The translations under genes were made by a program, and so were the position numbers. This document shows, in pieces, positions 23,071 through 34,398 of a DNA stretch of 39,550 nt; positions within the stretch are counted from its first letter, which is position 1; the number at the start of each line of letters is the position of its first letter. Under the pieces are notes generated by a model. It saw nothing but the letters and a program-made list of their open reading frames with translations, searched no databases and had not been told where the DNA came from. The stretch comes from an uncultured Dehalococcoidia bacterium. GTDB taxonomy: Bacteria > Chloroflexota > Dehalococcoidia > Lucifugimonadales > Lucifugimonadaceae. The stretch covers positions 1 to 39,550 of the forward strand of contig CAJXEJ010000020.1 of NCBI GenBank assembly GCA_913052475.1. The letters are read 5' to 3'.

Positions 23071-24831
23071 TTACGACTTGTCGGCGATCTGTTCCAAGAA
23101 TTTGGCTACGGCTTCGTCGACGGACATCGGATCGAGATTCTCTCCGGTGCGGGTGCGGACTGCCAGTGTTCCGGCTTCGACTTCACGATCGCCAACGACA
23201 AGCATATAAGGAATTTTCTGAAGTTGTGCCTGCCTGATTTTGGCGTTCATCCTGTCGTTCGAGTCATCAACTTTAATCCTGATACCTGCGGCCTTGAATT
23301 TTACACCGACTTCGTGGCAAAAATCGTTGTGACGATCGGCGATCGGAACGACAACAGCCTGAACCGGAGCCAGCCACAGAGGGAATACTCCCGAAAGGTG
23401 TTCGATCAACACACCGAGAAAGCGCTCAAGCGATCCGTACATGGCGCGGTGAACCACAACAGGCCGCTGGCGACTACCGTCCTCGGCTGCATACTCAAGA
23501 TCGAACCGCTCGGGTAACGAAAAGTCGAGTTGAACAGTACCGCACTGCCAGTCGCGTCCGAGCGCGTCCGGAATGAAGACATCAATCTTCGGCCCATAGA
23601 AAGCGCCTTCGCCAGCTTCAGCCGTGTATTCCATGCCCGAACTATCTAGGAGTTCGGTGAGAACGACCTCGGCCTTGTCCCACATCTCGTCCGAGCCAAC
23701 GCGCTTGTCGGGTCGCAACGATAATTCGAATCGATAGTTGTCGAAACCGAATGCGGCGTACGCCTCGTTGAGCATCTTCAAGAACGAACTGATCTCCTGT
23801 CCGATCTGTTCGAAAGTACAGAAAATGTGAGCGTCGTCCTGAACCAGTGAGCGCACTCGCGTTAGGCCTGCGGTCACGCCCGATCGCTCGTTACGGTGCA
23901 GACGCCCAAAATCTGCCCATCGCAATGGGAGCTCGCGATAGCTTCGGGAGTTGGATTGGTACATCATCGCGTGCGCCGGACAGTTCATTGGCTTCACGCC
24001 GAACTGCCGCTCGTCAACATCGATAAAGAACATATTTTCTGAGTATGCCTGCAAGTGACCAGACTTCTCCCACAGATCGGTATTGAAGATCTGGGGAGTC
24101 ATCACTTCGTCGTAGTCGTACTTTTCGTACAGTTCTTTCACGTAAGTGATCAGACTGTTGAGGACCACAGTCCCTTTTGGCATGAAGAACGGGCTCGCAG
24201 GTGCGATCGGATCGAAAAAGAAGAGATCCAGCGCTCGGCCTAGCTTGCGATGGTCGCGCTTCTCTGCTTCCTCGATTTTTTTCAGATACGTCTTCTGCGC
24301 GTCGCGTGATTCCCACGCCGTGCCGTAGATGCGCTGCAGCATGGCGTTCTCCTCATCGCCACGCCAGTAGGCGCCAGCCGCCGAAAGCAGCTTGTACGCC
24401 TTTATGTCGCCAGTTCGTGTCATATGCCCACCACGACAAAGGTCCTCGAACGCTCCTTCGGAATGGCTGCAAAAGGTCACGCGTTCGTCTGCGGGGATTC
24501 CTTCAAGGATTTCGACCTTGTACGGGTTGTCTATAACGATATCGAGAGCTTCGTCCCGTGAAGTTTCACGTTCAACGAACTCGGTGTTTGCCCTGATCGA
24601 ATCTCGCATTTCGAGTTCGATCTTCATCAGGTCGTCGGGCGTAAACGGCTCGGTATTGGCAAAGTCGTAGTAAAAACCGTCCTCGATCGGAGGGCCGATT
24701 GTTAGCTGCGCGTCAGGAAATATCTTGGTAACGGCCTCGGCGAGGACGTGCGCCGCTGAGTGACGCATTCGATCGCGATGATCCTGCTGCTCTTCAGGTG
24801 AAAGGTCTTTGAACTTAACACGGTCTGCCAT
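23071..24831 (-). CDS. thrS: Threonyl-tRNA synthetase lacking the TGS domain
   Basis: About 586 residues from the ATG at 24831 (GGAG nine bases upstream); a TTG at 24846 would add five. Class II synthetase attaching Thr to its tRNA. The protein begins almost directly with the editing domain: MRHSAAHVLAEAVTKIFPDA with its HSAAH motif, and CSHSEGAFEDLCRGGHM. The core has KPMNCPAHAMMY (zinc Cys), ERSGVTAGLTRVRSLVQDDA followed by HIFC (zinc His), and VVHRAMYGSLERFLGVLIEH (zinc His, motif 3). The anticodon domain has PVQAVVVPIADRH. The usual about 60-residue N-terminal TGS domain is absent, so the protein is shorter than the typical 640 residues. Genes without TGS are known in some lineages. Confidence 0.95.
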   Translation of the reverse strand: MADRVKFKDLSPEEQQDHRDRMRHSAAHVLAEAVTKIFPDAQLTIGPPIEDGFYYDFANTEPFTPDDLMKIELEMRDSIRANTEFVERETSRDEALDIVIDNPYKVEILEGIPADERVTFCSHSEGAFEDLCRGGHMTRTGDIKAYKLLSAAGAYWRGDEENAMLQRIYGTAWESRDAQKTYLKKIEEAEKRDHRKLGRALDLFFFDPIAPASPFFMPKGTVVLNSLITYVKELYEKYDYDEVMTPQIFNTDLWEKSGHLQAYSENMFFIDVDERQFGVKPMNCPAHAMMYQSNSRSYRELPLRWADFGRLHRNERSGVTAGLTRVRSLVQDDAHIFCTFEQIGQEISSFLKMLNEAYAAFGFDNYRFELSLRPDKRVGSDEMWDKAEVVLTELLDSSGMEYTAEAGEGAFYGPKIDVFIPDALGRDWQCGTVQLDFSLPERFDLEYAAEDGSRQRPVVVHRAMYGSLERFLGVLIEHLSGVFPLWLAPVQAVVVPIADRHNDFCHEVGVKFKAAGIRIKVDDSNDRMNAKIRQAQLQKIPYMLVVGDREVEAGTLAVRTRTGENLDPMSVDEAVAKFLEQIADKS

Positions 24832-25111
24832 AGCGACTGACTCCAAATTTACGAAACGCTAGAAAAAAGACGCTTCGCTGTGCTCATCATGAAACGCGTA
24901 GACAAACGGGGCTCAGGATGAATTGAATGGTCTACGTGGAGCGGGGCACGTCACCAGAAATTTGGCGGCGTGCCTACGTAGTGGCGGTACTGCGCCCGTA
25001 CAACGGGCTGCACTCCGAGGTGTCGCGAGGAACCAGTATGGTTCGAAACTGTATTTGCGACTTACTGCACATGTTTATCAACTTATTCGCCGCTGTCGGC
25101 AGAATGAATTG
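24832..25111 (-). promoter_or_regulatory. thrS upstream region with possible leader attenuator
   Basis: On the reverse strand a run of six T (24868-24863) sits inside a possible hairpin: CGAAGCG (24877-24871) can pair with CGTTTCG (24858-24852), with one G-U pair. Further up, CGTAGAC and GTCTACG form another stem around a CATCCTGA-containing loop. I could not find a T-box core sequence. The region could be a plain promoter region with repeats. Confidence 0.3.
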
Positions 25112-25188
25112 TGGTGGGCGGTACAGGACTTGAACCTGTGACCTCGTCGATGTCAACGACGCGCTCTAGCCACCTGAGCTAACCGCCC
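25112..25188 (-). tRNA. tRNA-Val (anticodon GAC)
   Basis: On the reverse strand the acceptor GGGCGGT pairs with ACCGCCC, followed by discriminator A and an encoded CCA. The D-arm is GCTC...GAGC, the anticodon arm CGTCG-TTGACAT-CGACG gives GAC, and the T-arm is ACAGG-TTCAAGT-CCTGT. All arms pair fully. It lies upstream of thrS. Confidence 0.97.
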
Positions 25189-25398
25189 CAACGAATTCGG
25201 AACTTTAATTTTATATGAAATCTTTCACTCTGCCGTTATAGCTAGAAACACGCATTTCGAACGAGGCCCAACACCAGTCTCATACACGCGATTTCCGGAT
25301 CGAGGCAACGACGGAACAGAAGGACCTCGACTCCGAGGATCTCGTTCAGGAAATTCACTGTGAGCAGCGTCGCATACCGATAAACAGTTGAATCGCTT

Positions 25399-25440
25399 AA
25401 TCTCGTAGCCCTCGACCACAAGGCCGAGGGCTACGAGATT
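25399..25440 (-). terminator. rpoC terminator hairpin
   Basis: AATCTCGTAGCCCTCG (25399-25414) is exactly complementary to CGAGGGCTACGAGATT (25425-25440), loop of ten. This 16-bp perfect stem lies 25 bases after the rpoC stop. There is only a weak T-run after it on the reverse strand, so Rho or the stem alone may complete termination. Confidence 0.75.
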
Positions 25441-25464
25441 ATCGTTCTAGAACGAAGCTAAGCG

Positions 25465-28400
25465 TTACTCTTTCGACTTTTCGCCTTCGCTATCGTCACC
25501 TTCATCAACGAACTGCGGCGCAGGTTCAACGTTCTCTTCTGAAGTCGATGTCGAAGCACGGAGCGCCTCGGCTGCTCTCGCAGCATCATCGTCACCAGAA
25601 TCAGACGAATCGTCGTCGCCAGTTGTAGCAGCGTCGGTCAGTGCCGTTACTGCTGCAAGCAGGCCACCATCGTCACTTAAAACCTCCGACGACGCAACTG
25701 CAGCTGCGGCGGCCGCGGCTGCATCTCCACCGTCAAGAGCACTTGGCTCGGCACCAACGCCAACCAGATCGCCACCACCGATAACTGCCAGAGCTTCTTC
25801 GAACGTTGCAGGCGCCTTCGTGAAGCCGGTAAGTCGACCTGCTTCTCGCTCGCCCTCTTCGACACCGAGCCGCTTGCGACCTTCTTCGGTTTGATCCAGT
25901 CGAGCTGGAATCAGTCGCCCAATGATCACGTTTTCCTTCAAACCGTTCAGGCGGTCGACAGATCCGTTTACGGCGGCCTCTGTCAGTACCCGGGCGGTTT
26001 CCTGGAACGATGCTGCCGCCAGGAAGCTCGGTGTGTTGAGGGATGCCCTCGTCACACCGAGCAGAACCGGGCTTGCCGTTGCGGGTTCGCCGCCTTTGGC
26101 CAGGATGTTGTTATTCGCGAACTCGTAATCGTGTCGGTCGACCAACTCGCCCGGCAGCAGATCACTATCACCAGGGTTGTCGACTCGAACCTTGCGCATC
26201 ATCTGTCGAACAATCACTTCGATGTGCTTATCATGCAACTGCACACCTTGTGATCGGTAAACAGCCTGAACTTCGTCAACCAGATATCGCTGAACTGCGC
26301 CTTGACCCTCGATTCGCAGGATGTCCTGCGGATTCTTCGGGCCATCTGTCAGTGCCACACCAGGCTCGACCAATTCTCCGTCAGACACCAGAATTTCCGA
26401 TGCTGCCGGAATAACGTATTCCCGCTCGTCAGTTTCCTGCCATGTGATTCGAACAACAGCCTTGGTGACCTGAACCGTACCGGCAACGGGAGCGAAAATC
26501 TCCTCATCCAGCTCTTCAGAGGCTCCAATCTTTTTGGCTGCTGCCATCGCGGTCTTCTTCACAGAAAGAACCGCCTGCCCAGCGTCGACCCAGTCACCCG
26601 TCTTTACGCTCTGACGGTATGCTCCAGGAATGTCCACCTCTTCTGAGAATTCCTCAATCGAGATAACACGAACTACACGACCTTCAGGCAACTGAGCAAG
26701 TTCGATCTTACCGGCGATTTCTGAAAGCACCGACATACCCTTGGGCTGCCGTGCTTCGAACAATTCAACGACACGAGGTAGACCGGAAGTGATGTCCTTT
26801 CCAGCGATACCACCGGTGTGGAACGTTCTCATTGTCAACTGCGTGCCCGGCTCACCAATCGACTGGGCAGCAATAATTCCAACCGCCTCACCCATGAGTG
26901 CTGGTGAACCTGCAGCAAGCGATGCGCCGTAGCATTTCTGTGAAATCCCACGCTGAGTTGTGCTTGAAAGCGGTGAGAATACCCACGCTTCCATCACATT
27001 TGCTTCTGTAATTTTCTCGGCAATAGCCCGAGTTACGAGATCCCCACGGTCGGCGATGATCTCACCTGTCTCAGGGTGAGCAATCGGCTCTGACAGGTAT
27101 CGAGTCACGATTCGTTCGGAAAGCGGAGCCTGCAAACCCGTCGGGTCGTGAGTGATCAGGATTCCCTGCGCGCCAAGGTCATCCTCAGTCGTGATGATCA
27201 CGTCCTGAGCCACGTCAGCAAGTCGCCGAGTCAGGTACCCCGAGTCAGCGGTTCGCAGCGCAGTGTCAGCAAGGCCTTTTCGAGCTCCGTGAGTCGAAAT
27301 GAAATACTCAAGAACCGAAAGACCCTCAGCAAAGCTGGAGCGGATCGGCATCTCGATAATTCTGCCCTTAGGGTCCGACATCAATCCACGCATGCCAGCC
27401 ATCTGCTTGATCTGAGCGATGTTACCTTTCGCTCCCGAGTTGGCCATCATGAAGATGCCGCCGTAGTTCGGCAGAGTGTCTTCAACTGCTTTGGTCATCT
27501 TGTCCGAAACATCGGTCCAGATATCGACAGCAGCCTTATATCGCTCGGGCTCAGTGATCAACCCTTCAAGGTACTGTTCGTCGAGTCGAGAAATCTTTGT
27601 GTCGGCAGCAGAGAGCAGGGACTGCTTCTGCGGTGGAACGACAATGTCCTTCATCGCAATGGTCGTACCGGACTGAGTAGCATACTTGAATCCAAGCGAC
27701 TTCATCTGATCGAGCATCTTCGACGTTTCTTCGTTTCCGTACTCGTTCACCACTTCGCTAACGATTGCTTCGATAGCAGCACGGTCGAACAGGGTATTGC
27801 GGTATTCCATTGCGTCGGGAAGAGCACGGTTGAAGATGATTCGACCAGTGGTCGTCTCGATCCATTCACCCCCGTCGGATCGAACCTTCACAACCTCGCG
27901 GAGCTTGACCCGTTCGATCTCAAACGCCAACCGAGCGTCTTCGAAGTTAGCAAATATTTTGTACTTGGCGTTGCCTTCCTCATCCCGCTCGACTGGTGTA
28001 AGTTTCTCGCCGTCGATACCGGTCAGGTAGTACATACCAAGAACCATGTCCAACGTCGGTGAAACGATCGGGAAGCCTGAACTCGGTGCCAGCATGTTGT
28101 TGGTTGAAAGCATCAACCGCTGCGCTTCGAGAACCGCTTCACGTGAAAGCGGAACGTGCACAGCCATCTGGTCACCATCGAAGTCAGCGTTGAAAGCTGT
28201 GCAAACGAGCGGGTGAATCTGGATTGCAGAACCATCGACAATTACCGGCTGGAACGCCTGAATACCGAGTCGGTGAAGCGTTGGTGCACGGTTGAGCATC
28301 ACCGGGTGGTTCTGGATAACTTCTTCAAGAAGGTCCCAGATCTCAGGACGTGCTCGCTCGGTCATTCGCTTCGCGCTCTTGATGTTGTGGGCATACCCCT

Positions 28401-29910
28401 TCACGACAAGTGCGTTCATTACGAACGGCTTGAACAATTCGAGTGCCATCTTCTTCGGCAGTCCACACTCGTACATCTTGAGCTGAGGACCGGAAATGAT
28501 GACCGAACGTCCGCTGTAGTCCACTCGTTTACCGAGTAAGTTCTGGCGGAATCGACCCTGTTTACCACGTAACAAGTCGGTCAACGACTTGAGCTTGTGG
28601 TTGTGGCTGCCCTGAATGGCGCGGCCACGTCGACCGTTGTCGATTAGTGCATCAACGGCTTCCTGAAGCATCCGCTTTTCGTTACGAATGATGATATCGG
28701 GAGCCTGTAGATCGATGAGGTGCTTCAACCGGTTGTTTCGGTTGATAACCCTTCGGTACAGGTCATTCAGATCGCTGGTAGCGAATCGGCCACCATCGAG
28801 CTGGACCATCGGGTGGAGTTCTGGCGGAAGTATCGGCAGAACCGTAAGAATCATCCATTCCGACTTGTTTCCGCTCTTGCGGAAGGCTTCAACGACACGG
28901 AGTCGCTTGATCGCCTTCTTGCGGCGTTGGCCGGACGTGTTGCGAACCTGATCCTGAAGATCGACTCGAACTGCATCGAGGCTGGTGTTCTGAAGAATTT
29001 CGAGAACCGCCTCGGCGCCCATCGATGCCTTGAAGACCTGGCCAAACTTGTCGCGAAGCTCGCGGAAGCGGGCTTCGGTCAGAAGGTCCATCACTCGAAT
29101 AGCTTCTAGATCGTCGATCTTGTCCTGGACATCAGCCTCGACTGCGGCTTTCTGTTCATCCGTCAACTCGGTGAGCTTTGTCGTGGCTTCTTCGCCTTTG
29201 AAGCTTGCGACTTCGGCTATGTGGGCTTCGACTCGCTCGTTAGCTTTTTTTTCTGCCTTCGCCAGTTGTGCCTTTGTCGGCTTTTTCTTTGGCTTTTCGG
29301 AGGCAGAGAATTCCTCTGCAGTACGCTCGGCTTCAAGCTGGGCGTCGAACAGGCTCTGCATGGTTGTCGCGAGGGTGCCTTCGATGTCGCCGCCGGCAAG
29401 AGACTCGTTCAAGTCTTCGCCAAGACGATTTACTTCAGCGTCACGGTATGCCTCAAGCTGCTCGATGGCGTCCTGACGAGCCATGTTGTCGACCGAAGTG
29501 ACCACGTACTGAGCGAAGTAGAGAACCCGTTCGAGGTTACGAGGCGAAAGGTCGAGTAGTAAACCCAGTCGGGAAGGTGTTCCCTTTGAGAACCAGATGT
29601 GAGCTACGGGTGCCGCTAGCTTGACGTGACCCATTCGTTCACGTCGAACCTTTGAACGCGCAATTTCAACGCCACAACGGTCACAAATAACGCCCTTGTA
29701 GCGGATTTTCTTGTACTTACCACAGTAGCACTCCCAGTCCTTGGTAGGACCGAAGATGCGCTCACAGAACAGGCCGTCTTTTTCCGGCCGCAGTGTGCGG
29801 TAGTTAATCGTCTCCGGTTTGGTCACCTCTCCGTATGACCATGCTCGAATCTGCTCTGGCGATGCCAGCGAGATTCTGATTGCGTTGAAATCGGCGCCCG
29901 ACTGTGTCAT
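25465..29910 (-). CDS. rpoC: DNA-directed RNA polymerase subunit beta'
   Basis: 1481 residues. The N-terminal zinc ribbon is intact (C61, C63, C76, C79 in [20 protein letters not shown]). The catalytic [12 protein letters not shown] is at 574-585 with D576, D578 and D580. The bridge-helix and trigger-loop region ([28 protein letters not shown]) is canonical. Two oddities stand out. First, the second zinc site has lost three of its four cysteines: DDCG is DDLG (L912) and the LTC...GVCxxCYG cluster is LSS...GISQKCYG, leaving only C993. Second, residues about 195-265 are a lysine/alanine/glutamate-rich helical insertion ([19 protein letters not shown]), and the last about 110 residues are a low-complexity Ala/Ser/Asp/Glu-rich tail. 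It is downstream of rpoB by 129 bases and ends at a strong hairpin. Confidence 0.98.
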   Translation of the reverse strand: MTQSGADFNAIRISLASPEQIRAWSYGEVTKPETINYRTLRPEKDGLFCERIFGPTKDWECYCGKYKKIRYKGVICDRCGVEIARSKVRRERMGHVKLAAPVAHIWFSKGTPSRLGLLLDLSPRNLERVLYFAQYVVTSVDNMARQDAIEQLEAYRDAEVNRLGEDLNESLAGGDIEGTLATTMQSLFDAQLEAERTAEEFSASEKPKKKPTKAQLAKAEKKANERVEAHIAEVASFKGEEATTKLTELTDEQKAAVEADVQDKIDDLEAIRVMDLLTEARFRELRDKFGQVFKASMGAEAVLEILQNTSLDAVRVDLQDQVRNTSGQRRKKAIKRLRVVEAFRKSGNKSEWMILTVLPILPPELHPMVQLDGGRFATSDLNDLYRRVINRNNRLKHLIDLQAPDIIIRNEKRMLQEAVDALIDNGRRGRAIQGSHNHKLKSLTDLLRGKQGRFRQNLLGKRVDYSGRSVIISGPQLKMYECGLPKKMALELFKPFVMNALVVKGYAHNIKSAKRMTERARPEIWDLLEEVIQNHPVMLNRAPTLHRLGIQAFQPVIVDGSAIQIHPLVCTAFNADFDGDQMAVHVPLSREAVLEAQRLMLSTNNMLAPSSGFPIVSPTLDMVLGMYYLTGIDGEKLTPVERDEEGNAKYKIFANFEDARLAFEIERVKLREVVKVRSDGGEWIETTTGRIIFNRALPDAMEYRNTLFDRAAIEAIVSEVVNEYGNEETSKMLDQMKSLGFKYATQSGTTIAMKDIVVPPQKQSLLSAADTKISRLDEQYLEGLITEPERYKAAVDIWTDVSDKMTKAVEDTLPNYGGIFMMANSGAKGNIAQIKQMAGMRGLMSDPKGRIIEMPIRSSFAEGLSVLEYFISTHGARKGLADTALRTADSGYLTRRLADVAQDVIITTEDDLGAQGILITHDPTGLQAPLSERIVTRYLSEPIAHPETGEIIADRGDLVTRAIAEKITEANVMEAWVFSPLSSTTQRGISQKCYGASLAAGSPALMGEAVGIIAAQSIGEPGTQLTMRTFHTGGIAGKDITSGLPRVVELFEARQPKGMSVLSEIAGKIELAQLPEGRVVRVISIEEFSEEVDIPGAYRQSVKTGDWVDAGQAVLSVKKTAMAAAKKIGASEELDEEIFAPVAGTVQVTKAVVRITWQETDEREYVIPAASEILVSDGELVEPGVALTDGPKNPQDILRIEGQGAVQRYLVDEVQAVYRSQGVQLHDKHIEVIVRQMMRKVRVDNPGDSDLLPGELVDRHDYEFANNNILAKGGEPATASPVLLGVTRASLNTPSFLAAASFQETARVLTEAAVNGSVDRLNGLKENVIIGRLIPARLDQTEEGRKRLGVEEGEREAGRLTGFTKAPATFEEALAVIGGGDLVGVGAEPSALDGGDAAAAAAAAVASSEVLSDDGGLLAAVTALTDAATTGDDDSSDSGDDDAARAAEALRASTSTSEENVEPAPQFVDEGDDSEGEKSKE

Positions 29911-29972
29911 ATGTGGCCGTTTCCTTACTTCCGAGGTGTAACCCTCGTGGGCTGCTAACCCGGGTAGTGAAA

Positions 29973-29989
29973 CTGACTAGCTAAGTCAG
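29973..29989 (-). other. Small hairpin in the rpoB-rpoC spacer
   Basis: CTGACT and AGTCAG pair around AGCTA. Together with the larger stem at 30001-30027 it gives the spacer two hairpins in series, suggestive of RNA processing or fine control between the two subunit genes. Confidence 0.4.
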
Positions 29990-30000
29990 CAAGATTGAAG

Positions 30001-30027
30001 CGCTCCGGCGGATATCCGCCAGGAGCG
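30001..30027 (-). other. GC-rich hairpin in the rpoB-rpoC spacer
   Basis: CGCTCC pairs with GGAGCG and GGCGG with CCGCC around ATAT, with one bulged A at 30021. It lies 12 bases after the rpoB stop with no T-run on the reverse strand, so a processing site or partial attenuator is more likely than a full terminator. Confidence 0.5.
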
Positions 30028-30039
30028 TAATTTATTTAG

Positions 30040-33000
30040 TTAGTTCTCTTCGTCTTCGACGCCAGGAAGCGCATCTGATACTTCTTCCGACTCATCGGAA
30101 GTGAGTTTTTGAAGCGAATCCTCAGTTGGCTCCATGGACTCACCATCAGATGACTCCTCAAAGTCGGCTGTTTCATCGTCAGAGGCTTCTTCCTCGACAG
30201 AATCGACTAATGCGTCATCGCCGCCAGGCAGTTCTTCGATGTCGAGAACGGCAAGCGGCTCATCGCTAAGATCGTTCCAATCCAATGGTGCACCGAGTGT
30301 CGCCGACATTTCTTGAGCCTGAGTCTGAGCCTGAGTAAATCGCTCGATGTCTTCGTTGAGAAGCTCGACCGAAAGTCCAAGACCCTGTAGCTCTTTCATC
30401 AGAACGTGGAAGGATTCAGGGACGCCCGGCTGGATGACCTCTTCGCCCTTCACGATCGCCTCGTAAGTTTTGACACGCCCGATCACGTCGTCTGACTTGA
30501 TCGTCAGCATTTCCTGTAGGGTAAAAGCAGCCGAATATGCCTCAAGCGCCCAAACTTCCATTTCACCAAATCGCTGGCCACCAAACTGAGCTTTACCACC
30601 GAGCGGCTGCTGGGTGATAAGTGAGTAAGGCCCAGTCGAACGAGCGTGAATTTTGTCCTGAACAAGGTGAATGAGTTTCAGCATGTAGACGTTACCGACC
30701 GTAATCGGAGCGTCGTACTGCAAACCCGTTCGCCCATCATGAATCATCTGTTTGCCGAAGATCGGTGCTGAAAGGTTTCGCTCACGCGACACCGTCAACG
30801 ACACCTGCATAAGTTCAGCAGGCTTCAATTCTTCAGCCTCAATACCGGCAGTTTCTTTCAGCCAGATACGGAGGCAGGCTTCTCGAGCAACCCCCCGGTT
30901 TGACTGTGCGTCACTCCAAAGTCGGTCACGGTCGAAACCGCGCTCCTCGAGGTAAGCATGAACCTTCGTCCAGTCGATTTCCTTGGAGTCAAGGTCACGG
31001 TGGTCCTGAGCGTTCGATTCACGAACAAACCATGCCCGCGCCAGATGATCTTCGATAACGCTATCCTGGGCGCCATCGAACACCGGCGATCGAGCGTGGA
31101 ATCCGAGCGTGTTCGCCGCCCAACCCAAGTGGGTTTCGAGCAGCTGTCCGAGGTTCATTCGGGAGGGTACACCGATCGGGTTCAGCAGGATGTCGATCGG
31201 CGTACCGTCCGGTAGGAACGGCATGTCTTCACGAGGAAGAACCTTCGCCACAACACCCTTGTTACCGTGCCGACCAGCCATCTTATCGCCCTGATTGATC
31301 TTCCGTGTGTGGGAAACCCAAACACGAACGGTTTTGGTGACTCCAGGCTGCATGTCATCGCCGTTCTCCTTCGTCAGTATGCGTACGTCGATAACCTTGC
31401 CGTGCTGCCCGTGCGGAACTCGAAGGCTGGTGTCTTTTACGTCACGAGCCTTCTCACCGAAGATGGCTCGCAGGAGCTTTTCTTCAGCGGTCAGTTCAGT
31501 CTCACCCTTGGGTGTGATCTTGCCGACCAAAATGTCGCCCGGTGTTACCCATGCGCCAATTCGAACGATTCCTTCATCGTCGAGGTCTCGCAGGCTCTCT
31601 TCACCAACGTTCGGAATGTCACGAGTAATTTCTTCAGGTCCGAGTTTCGTCTCTCGGGCTTCAACTTCGTGTTTGTCGATGTGTATCGATGTGTAGCGAT
31701 CGTCTTTCACGAGGTCTTCGTTGAGGATGATTGCGTCTTCGTAGTTGAAGCCATCGAAGGTCATGAAACCAACAAGCAGGTTTTGTCCAAGCGCAAGCTC
31801 ACCGTTGTCAGTTGAAGAACTGTCGGCAAGCGGCGAACCCGCAATGACTTTGTCGCCTTTGTGGACGATCGGGTGCTGGTTGATAGATGTTCCCTGGTTG
31901 GATCGAACGAACTTCGTCAGCGGGTACTCGATCTCTTCACCGTCTTCGTTAAGAACCTTGACGCAGTCGCTGGTCGATTCCGAAATTACGCCGTCGACTT
32001 CAGACATCACCACCTGACCTGAGTCGGTAGCAATCCGCCACTCCATACCGGTTCCCACAAGAGGGGCCTGCGGCTGGATAAGCGGAACTGCCTGACGTTG
32101 CATGTTCGAACCCATCAGGGCTCGGTTGGCGTCGTCGTGCTCGAGGAACGGGATGAGTGCCGTCGAGATGCTGACGATCTGCATCGGCGATACATCGAGG
32201 TACTGAACTTCGTCCGGGTGAACGTATGTGTACGCCTCAGAACCACCCTGCCGAACTTCTACAACCTCGGTAGTGATCTGACCCTTGGCGTCCATCGGAG
32301 TTGTTGCCTGACCGATAGTGTTCTGCTCTTCATCGTCAGCCGAAAGGTAGTCACGATCCGCCTCAGCGGTGGTGACATAAGCCTGAACAGCGACGTCACG
32401 AGCAGGTAGAGCGTTAACTACTCCTGCCATCGGAATCGTGATCGGCTTGCCGGCTTCTGCAACAACTGTGCCCTCGTCGTCGGCAATGTCTTCCATCGGG
32501 ATCCGACCATGAATGTCAGGGTTCTTGCTCGACATGGAGCGAAGAATCCTGCGGTACGGCGTCTCGATGAATCCGTAGTCGTTCAATCGGGCATATGTTG
32601 AAAGCGATCCCAAAAGACCAATGTTTGGTCCTTCAGGTGTCTCGATCGGGCAAATGCGGCCGTAGTGAGATGCGTGCACATCACGTACATCAAATCCTGC
32701 TCGTTCTCGCGAAAGTCCACCTGGTCCCAGTGCGGATAGTCGACGCTTGTGCGTCAGCTCAGCAAGAGGGTTAGTCTGGTCCATGAATTGCGAGAGCTGC
32801 GAACCACCAAAGAACTCGCGAACTGCGGCAACTACTGGCCTGATGTTGATCAGTGCAGCAGGAGTCGTTGTGGTCGGGTCCATCTGCGTGGTCATGCGCT
32901 CTTTTACAACGCGTTCCATTCGCAGGAGACCAACACGGAGCTGGTTCTGGATCAATTCACCAACGGCTCGCACTCGGCGGTTACCCAAATGGTCGATATC

Positions 33001-33966
33001 GTCATTGTTCGCTCGACCGTTGTTGATCGTGATCATGCGCCGAATCAACTCGACGATGTCGTTTCTGGTGAGCGTGCGGACCGTTTCCTCAACGCCCAAT
33101 CGGCGGTTCAACTTATATCGACCGACACGACCGAGGTCGTATTTACGGTCGTTGAAAAAGAGGTTCTCGATAAGCTCCCGCGCATTGTCGATACTCGGCG
33201 GCTCGCCAGGTCGTAGTCGTCGGTAGAACTCAAGAAGGGCTTCTTCTTCGGTAGTTGCGGCGGTGTCCTTCGCCAGTGTCGATTCCATGTATCGGTGAAC
33301 CGGGTCGTCATCGACGTCGGAAACAAGACCGAGGATTTCATCGTCGGTCGCCCAGCCGATTGCACGCAACAGCGTGGAAATCGGCGCCTTACGCTTTCGA
33401 TCGACCTTCACTGAAAGAAGGTCTTTGTTGCTGGTTTCAAGCTCAACCCATGCGCCTCTATATGGGATCAGCTTGGCGCTGCAAAGCTGCCGACCCGTTG
33501 CCGGATCGGCCTTGGTCGTAAAGTACGCACCCGGTGATCGGACGAGCTGCGATACAACAACGCGTTCGGCACCGTTGATAACGAAAGTGCCATTAGCGGT
33601 CATCATCGGAACATCGCCGAAGAACAACGTTTGCTCTTTGACTTCACCGGTCTCTTTAATCACAAGCTGAACGGTGATGTACAGTGGAGCGGAGTAAGTA
33701 ATCTCACGCTTTCGGCACTCACGTTCAGTGTGCTTCGGTGTTCGAATCTCGTGGCTGAGAAATCGAAGATCGAATCTTCCACCCGAAAAATCTTCGATGG
33801 GTGAAATTTCTTCGAGAAGATCCTTCAGTCCATCGGTTTTCAGCCATTCGAATGAATTGACCTGAACCTGAACGAGACTTGGAACGTCAACGTTGTTAGC
33901 AATGCTATTGAAGTTCTTGTAATCGGGCTGCTCTGATGGGGTTAGCCGACGATCAGTGATGACCAT
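30040..33966 (-). CDS. rpoB: DNA-directed RNA polymerase subunit beta
   Basis: 1308 residues from the ATG at 33966, which has AGGAG seven bases upstream; the frame is open 31 codons further but that part ([13 protein letters not shown]) is not RpoB-like. The rifampicin-region core reads [20 protein letters not shown] followed by [18 protein letters not shown], with the Asp, His and Ser that are changed in resistant mutants all in their sensitive form. [24 protein letters not shown]-type [12 protein letters not shown] and the C-terminal [18 protein letters not shown]-like [18 protein letters not shown] are canonical. The last about 58 residues are strongly acidic ([20 protein letters not shown] and on), beyond the normal end of RpoB. 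rplJL is not adjacent; the gene has its own promoter. Confidence 0.98.
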   Translation of the reverse strand: MVITDRRLTPSEQPDYKNFNSIANNVDVPSLVQVQVNSFEWLKTDGLKDLLEEISPIEDFSGGRFDLRFLSHEIRTPKHTERECRKREITYSAPLYITVQLVIKETGEVKEQTLFFGDVPMMTANGTFVINGAERVVVSQLVRSPGAYFTTKADPATGRQLCSAKLIPYRGAWVELETSNKDLLSVKVDRKRKAPISTLLRAIGWATDDEILGLVSDVDDDPVHRYMESTLAKDTAATTEEEALLEFYRRLRPGEPPSIDNARELIENLFFNDRKYDLGRVGRYKLNRRLGVEETVRTLTRNDIVELIRRMITINNGRANNDDIDHLGNRRVRAVGELIQNQLRVGLLRMERVVKERMTTQMDPTTTTPAALINIRPVVAAVREFFGGSQLSQFMDQTNPLAELTHKRRLSALGPGGLSRERAGFDVRDVHASHYGRICPIETPEGPNIGLLGSLSTYARLNDYGFIETPYRRILRSMSSKNPDIHGRIPMEDIADDEGTVVAEAGKPITIPMAGVVNALPARDVAVQAYVTTAEADRDYLSADDEEQNTIGQATTPMDAKGQITTEVVEVRQGGSEAYTYVHPDEVQYLDVSPMQIVSISTALIPFLEHDDANRALMGSNMQRQAVPLIQPQAPLVGTGMEWRIATDSGQVVMSEVDGVISESTSDCVKVLNEDGEEIEYPLTKFVRSNQGTSINQHPIVHKGDKVIAGSPLADSSSTDNGELALGQNLLVGFMTFDGFNYEDAIILNEDLVKDDRYTSIHIDKHEVEARETKLGPEEITRDIPNVGEESLRDLDDEGIVRIGAWVTPGDILVGKITPKGETELTAEEKLLRAIFGEKARDVKDTSLRVPHGQHGKVIDVRILTKENGDDMQPGVTKTVRVWVSHTRKINQGDKMAGRHGNKGVVAKVLPREDMPFLPDGTPIDILLNPIGVPSRMNLGQLLETHLGWAANTLGFHARSPVFDGAQDSVIEDHLARAWFVRESNAQDHRDLDSKEIDWTKVHAYLEERGFDRDRLWSDAQSNRGVAREACLRIWLKETAGIEAEELKPAELMQVSLTVSRERNLSAPIFGKQMIHDGRTGLQYDAPITVGNVYMLKLIHLVQDKIHARSTGPYSLITQQPLGGKAQFGGQRFGEMEVWALEAYSAAFTLQEMLTIKSDDVIGRVKTYEAIVKGEEVIQPGVPESFHVLMKELQGLGLSVELLNEDIERFTQAQTQAQEMSATLGAPLDWNDLSDEPLAVLDIEELPGGDDALVDSVEEEASDDETADFEESSDGESMEPTEDSLQKLTSDESEEVSDALPGVEDEEN

Positions 33967-34142
33967 GCACACACTCCTAGAGTGATTGGGATGGAGCACA
34001 CGCGTGCGAGAGCGGGTCACGCATGCGTCGAAACCGAATAACGCGCGAAACCGCCGCACGTGTTCTCGGTGTTGTTGGGAATTAGAAAAATATGAACTCG
34101 GACGAGCCGCGTAGAGATGGAGATTTCTCTGAACAGCCTCAG

Positions 34143-34172
34143 AGTCTAGCCTTTCCCCTACTAAATTGTCAA
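34143..34172 (-). promoter_or_regulatory. Probable rpoB promoter
   Basis: On the reverse strand TTGACA (34172-34167), an 18-base spacer and TAGACT (34148-34143) form a good sigma-70 type promoter. It gives a leader of roughly 170 bases before the rpoB ATG. The -35 box overlaps the end of a short reverse-strand frame. Confidence 0.6.
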
Positions 34173-34271
34173 CGTAACTTCAGATAAAATCCCCGTCGCC
34201 AGCAACGTAGCAGCAAGCAAAACCCCCAAAAACAGCAAAAACCTACCATCAATCGCCAAACCGGGTCGCAT
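34161..34271 (-). CDS. Possible 36-residue membrane peptide upstream of rpoB
   Basis: The frame [20 protein letters not shown] then [16 protein letters not shown] encodes one plausible transmembrane helix. It could extend upstream. The ribosome binding site is weak and the stop overlaps the -35 box of the rpoB promoter. Upstream small membrane genes of this kind exist, but the evidence here is the hydrophobic composition only. Confidence 0.3.
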   Translation of the reverse strand: MRPGLAIDGRFLLFLGVLLAATLLATGILSEVTLTI

Positions 34272-34374
34272 GTTCTTCGGGACGCTTCCGTAGATAAAGA
34301 TGGATAATTCGTTCTCAGAAACTTGACTAAAACTCGTAAACTGCAAAAATGCGGACTCGCAGCCGTGCATGTGG

Positions 34375-34398
34375 CTCTCTCGGTGAGAGAGATATAAT
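34375..34398 (+). promoter_or_regulatory. Palindrome abutting a TATAAT box before the PAP2 gene
   Basis: CTCTCTC and GAGAGAG (34375-34381 and 34385-34391) form a perfect inverted repeat with a three-base centre. It is followed after one base by a consensus TATAAT at 34393-34398. The GTG start is 18 bases on, so the transcript would be nearly leaderless. There is no good -35 box; the palindrome occupies the spacer, which fits an operator. Confidence 0.45.

Noticed and set aside
24832-25111. T-box riboswitch before thrS
   Set aside because: No AGGGTGG-type antiterminator core or specifier loop could be found.
27148-28062. 304-codon open frame antisense to rpoC
   Set aside because: It is the codon-bias shadow of rpoC on the other strand; many such frames oppose the large conserved genes here.
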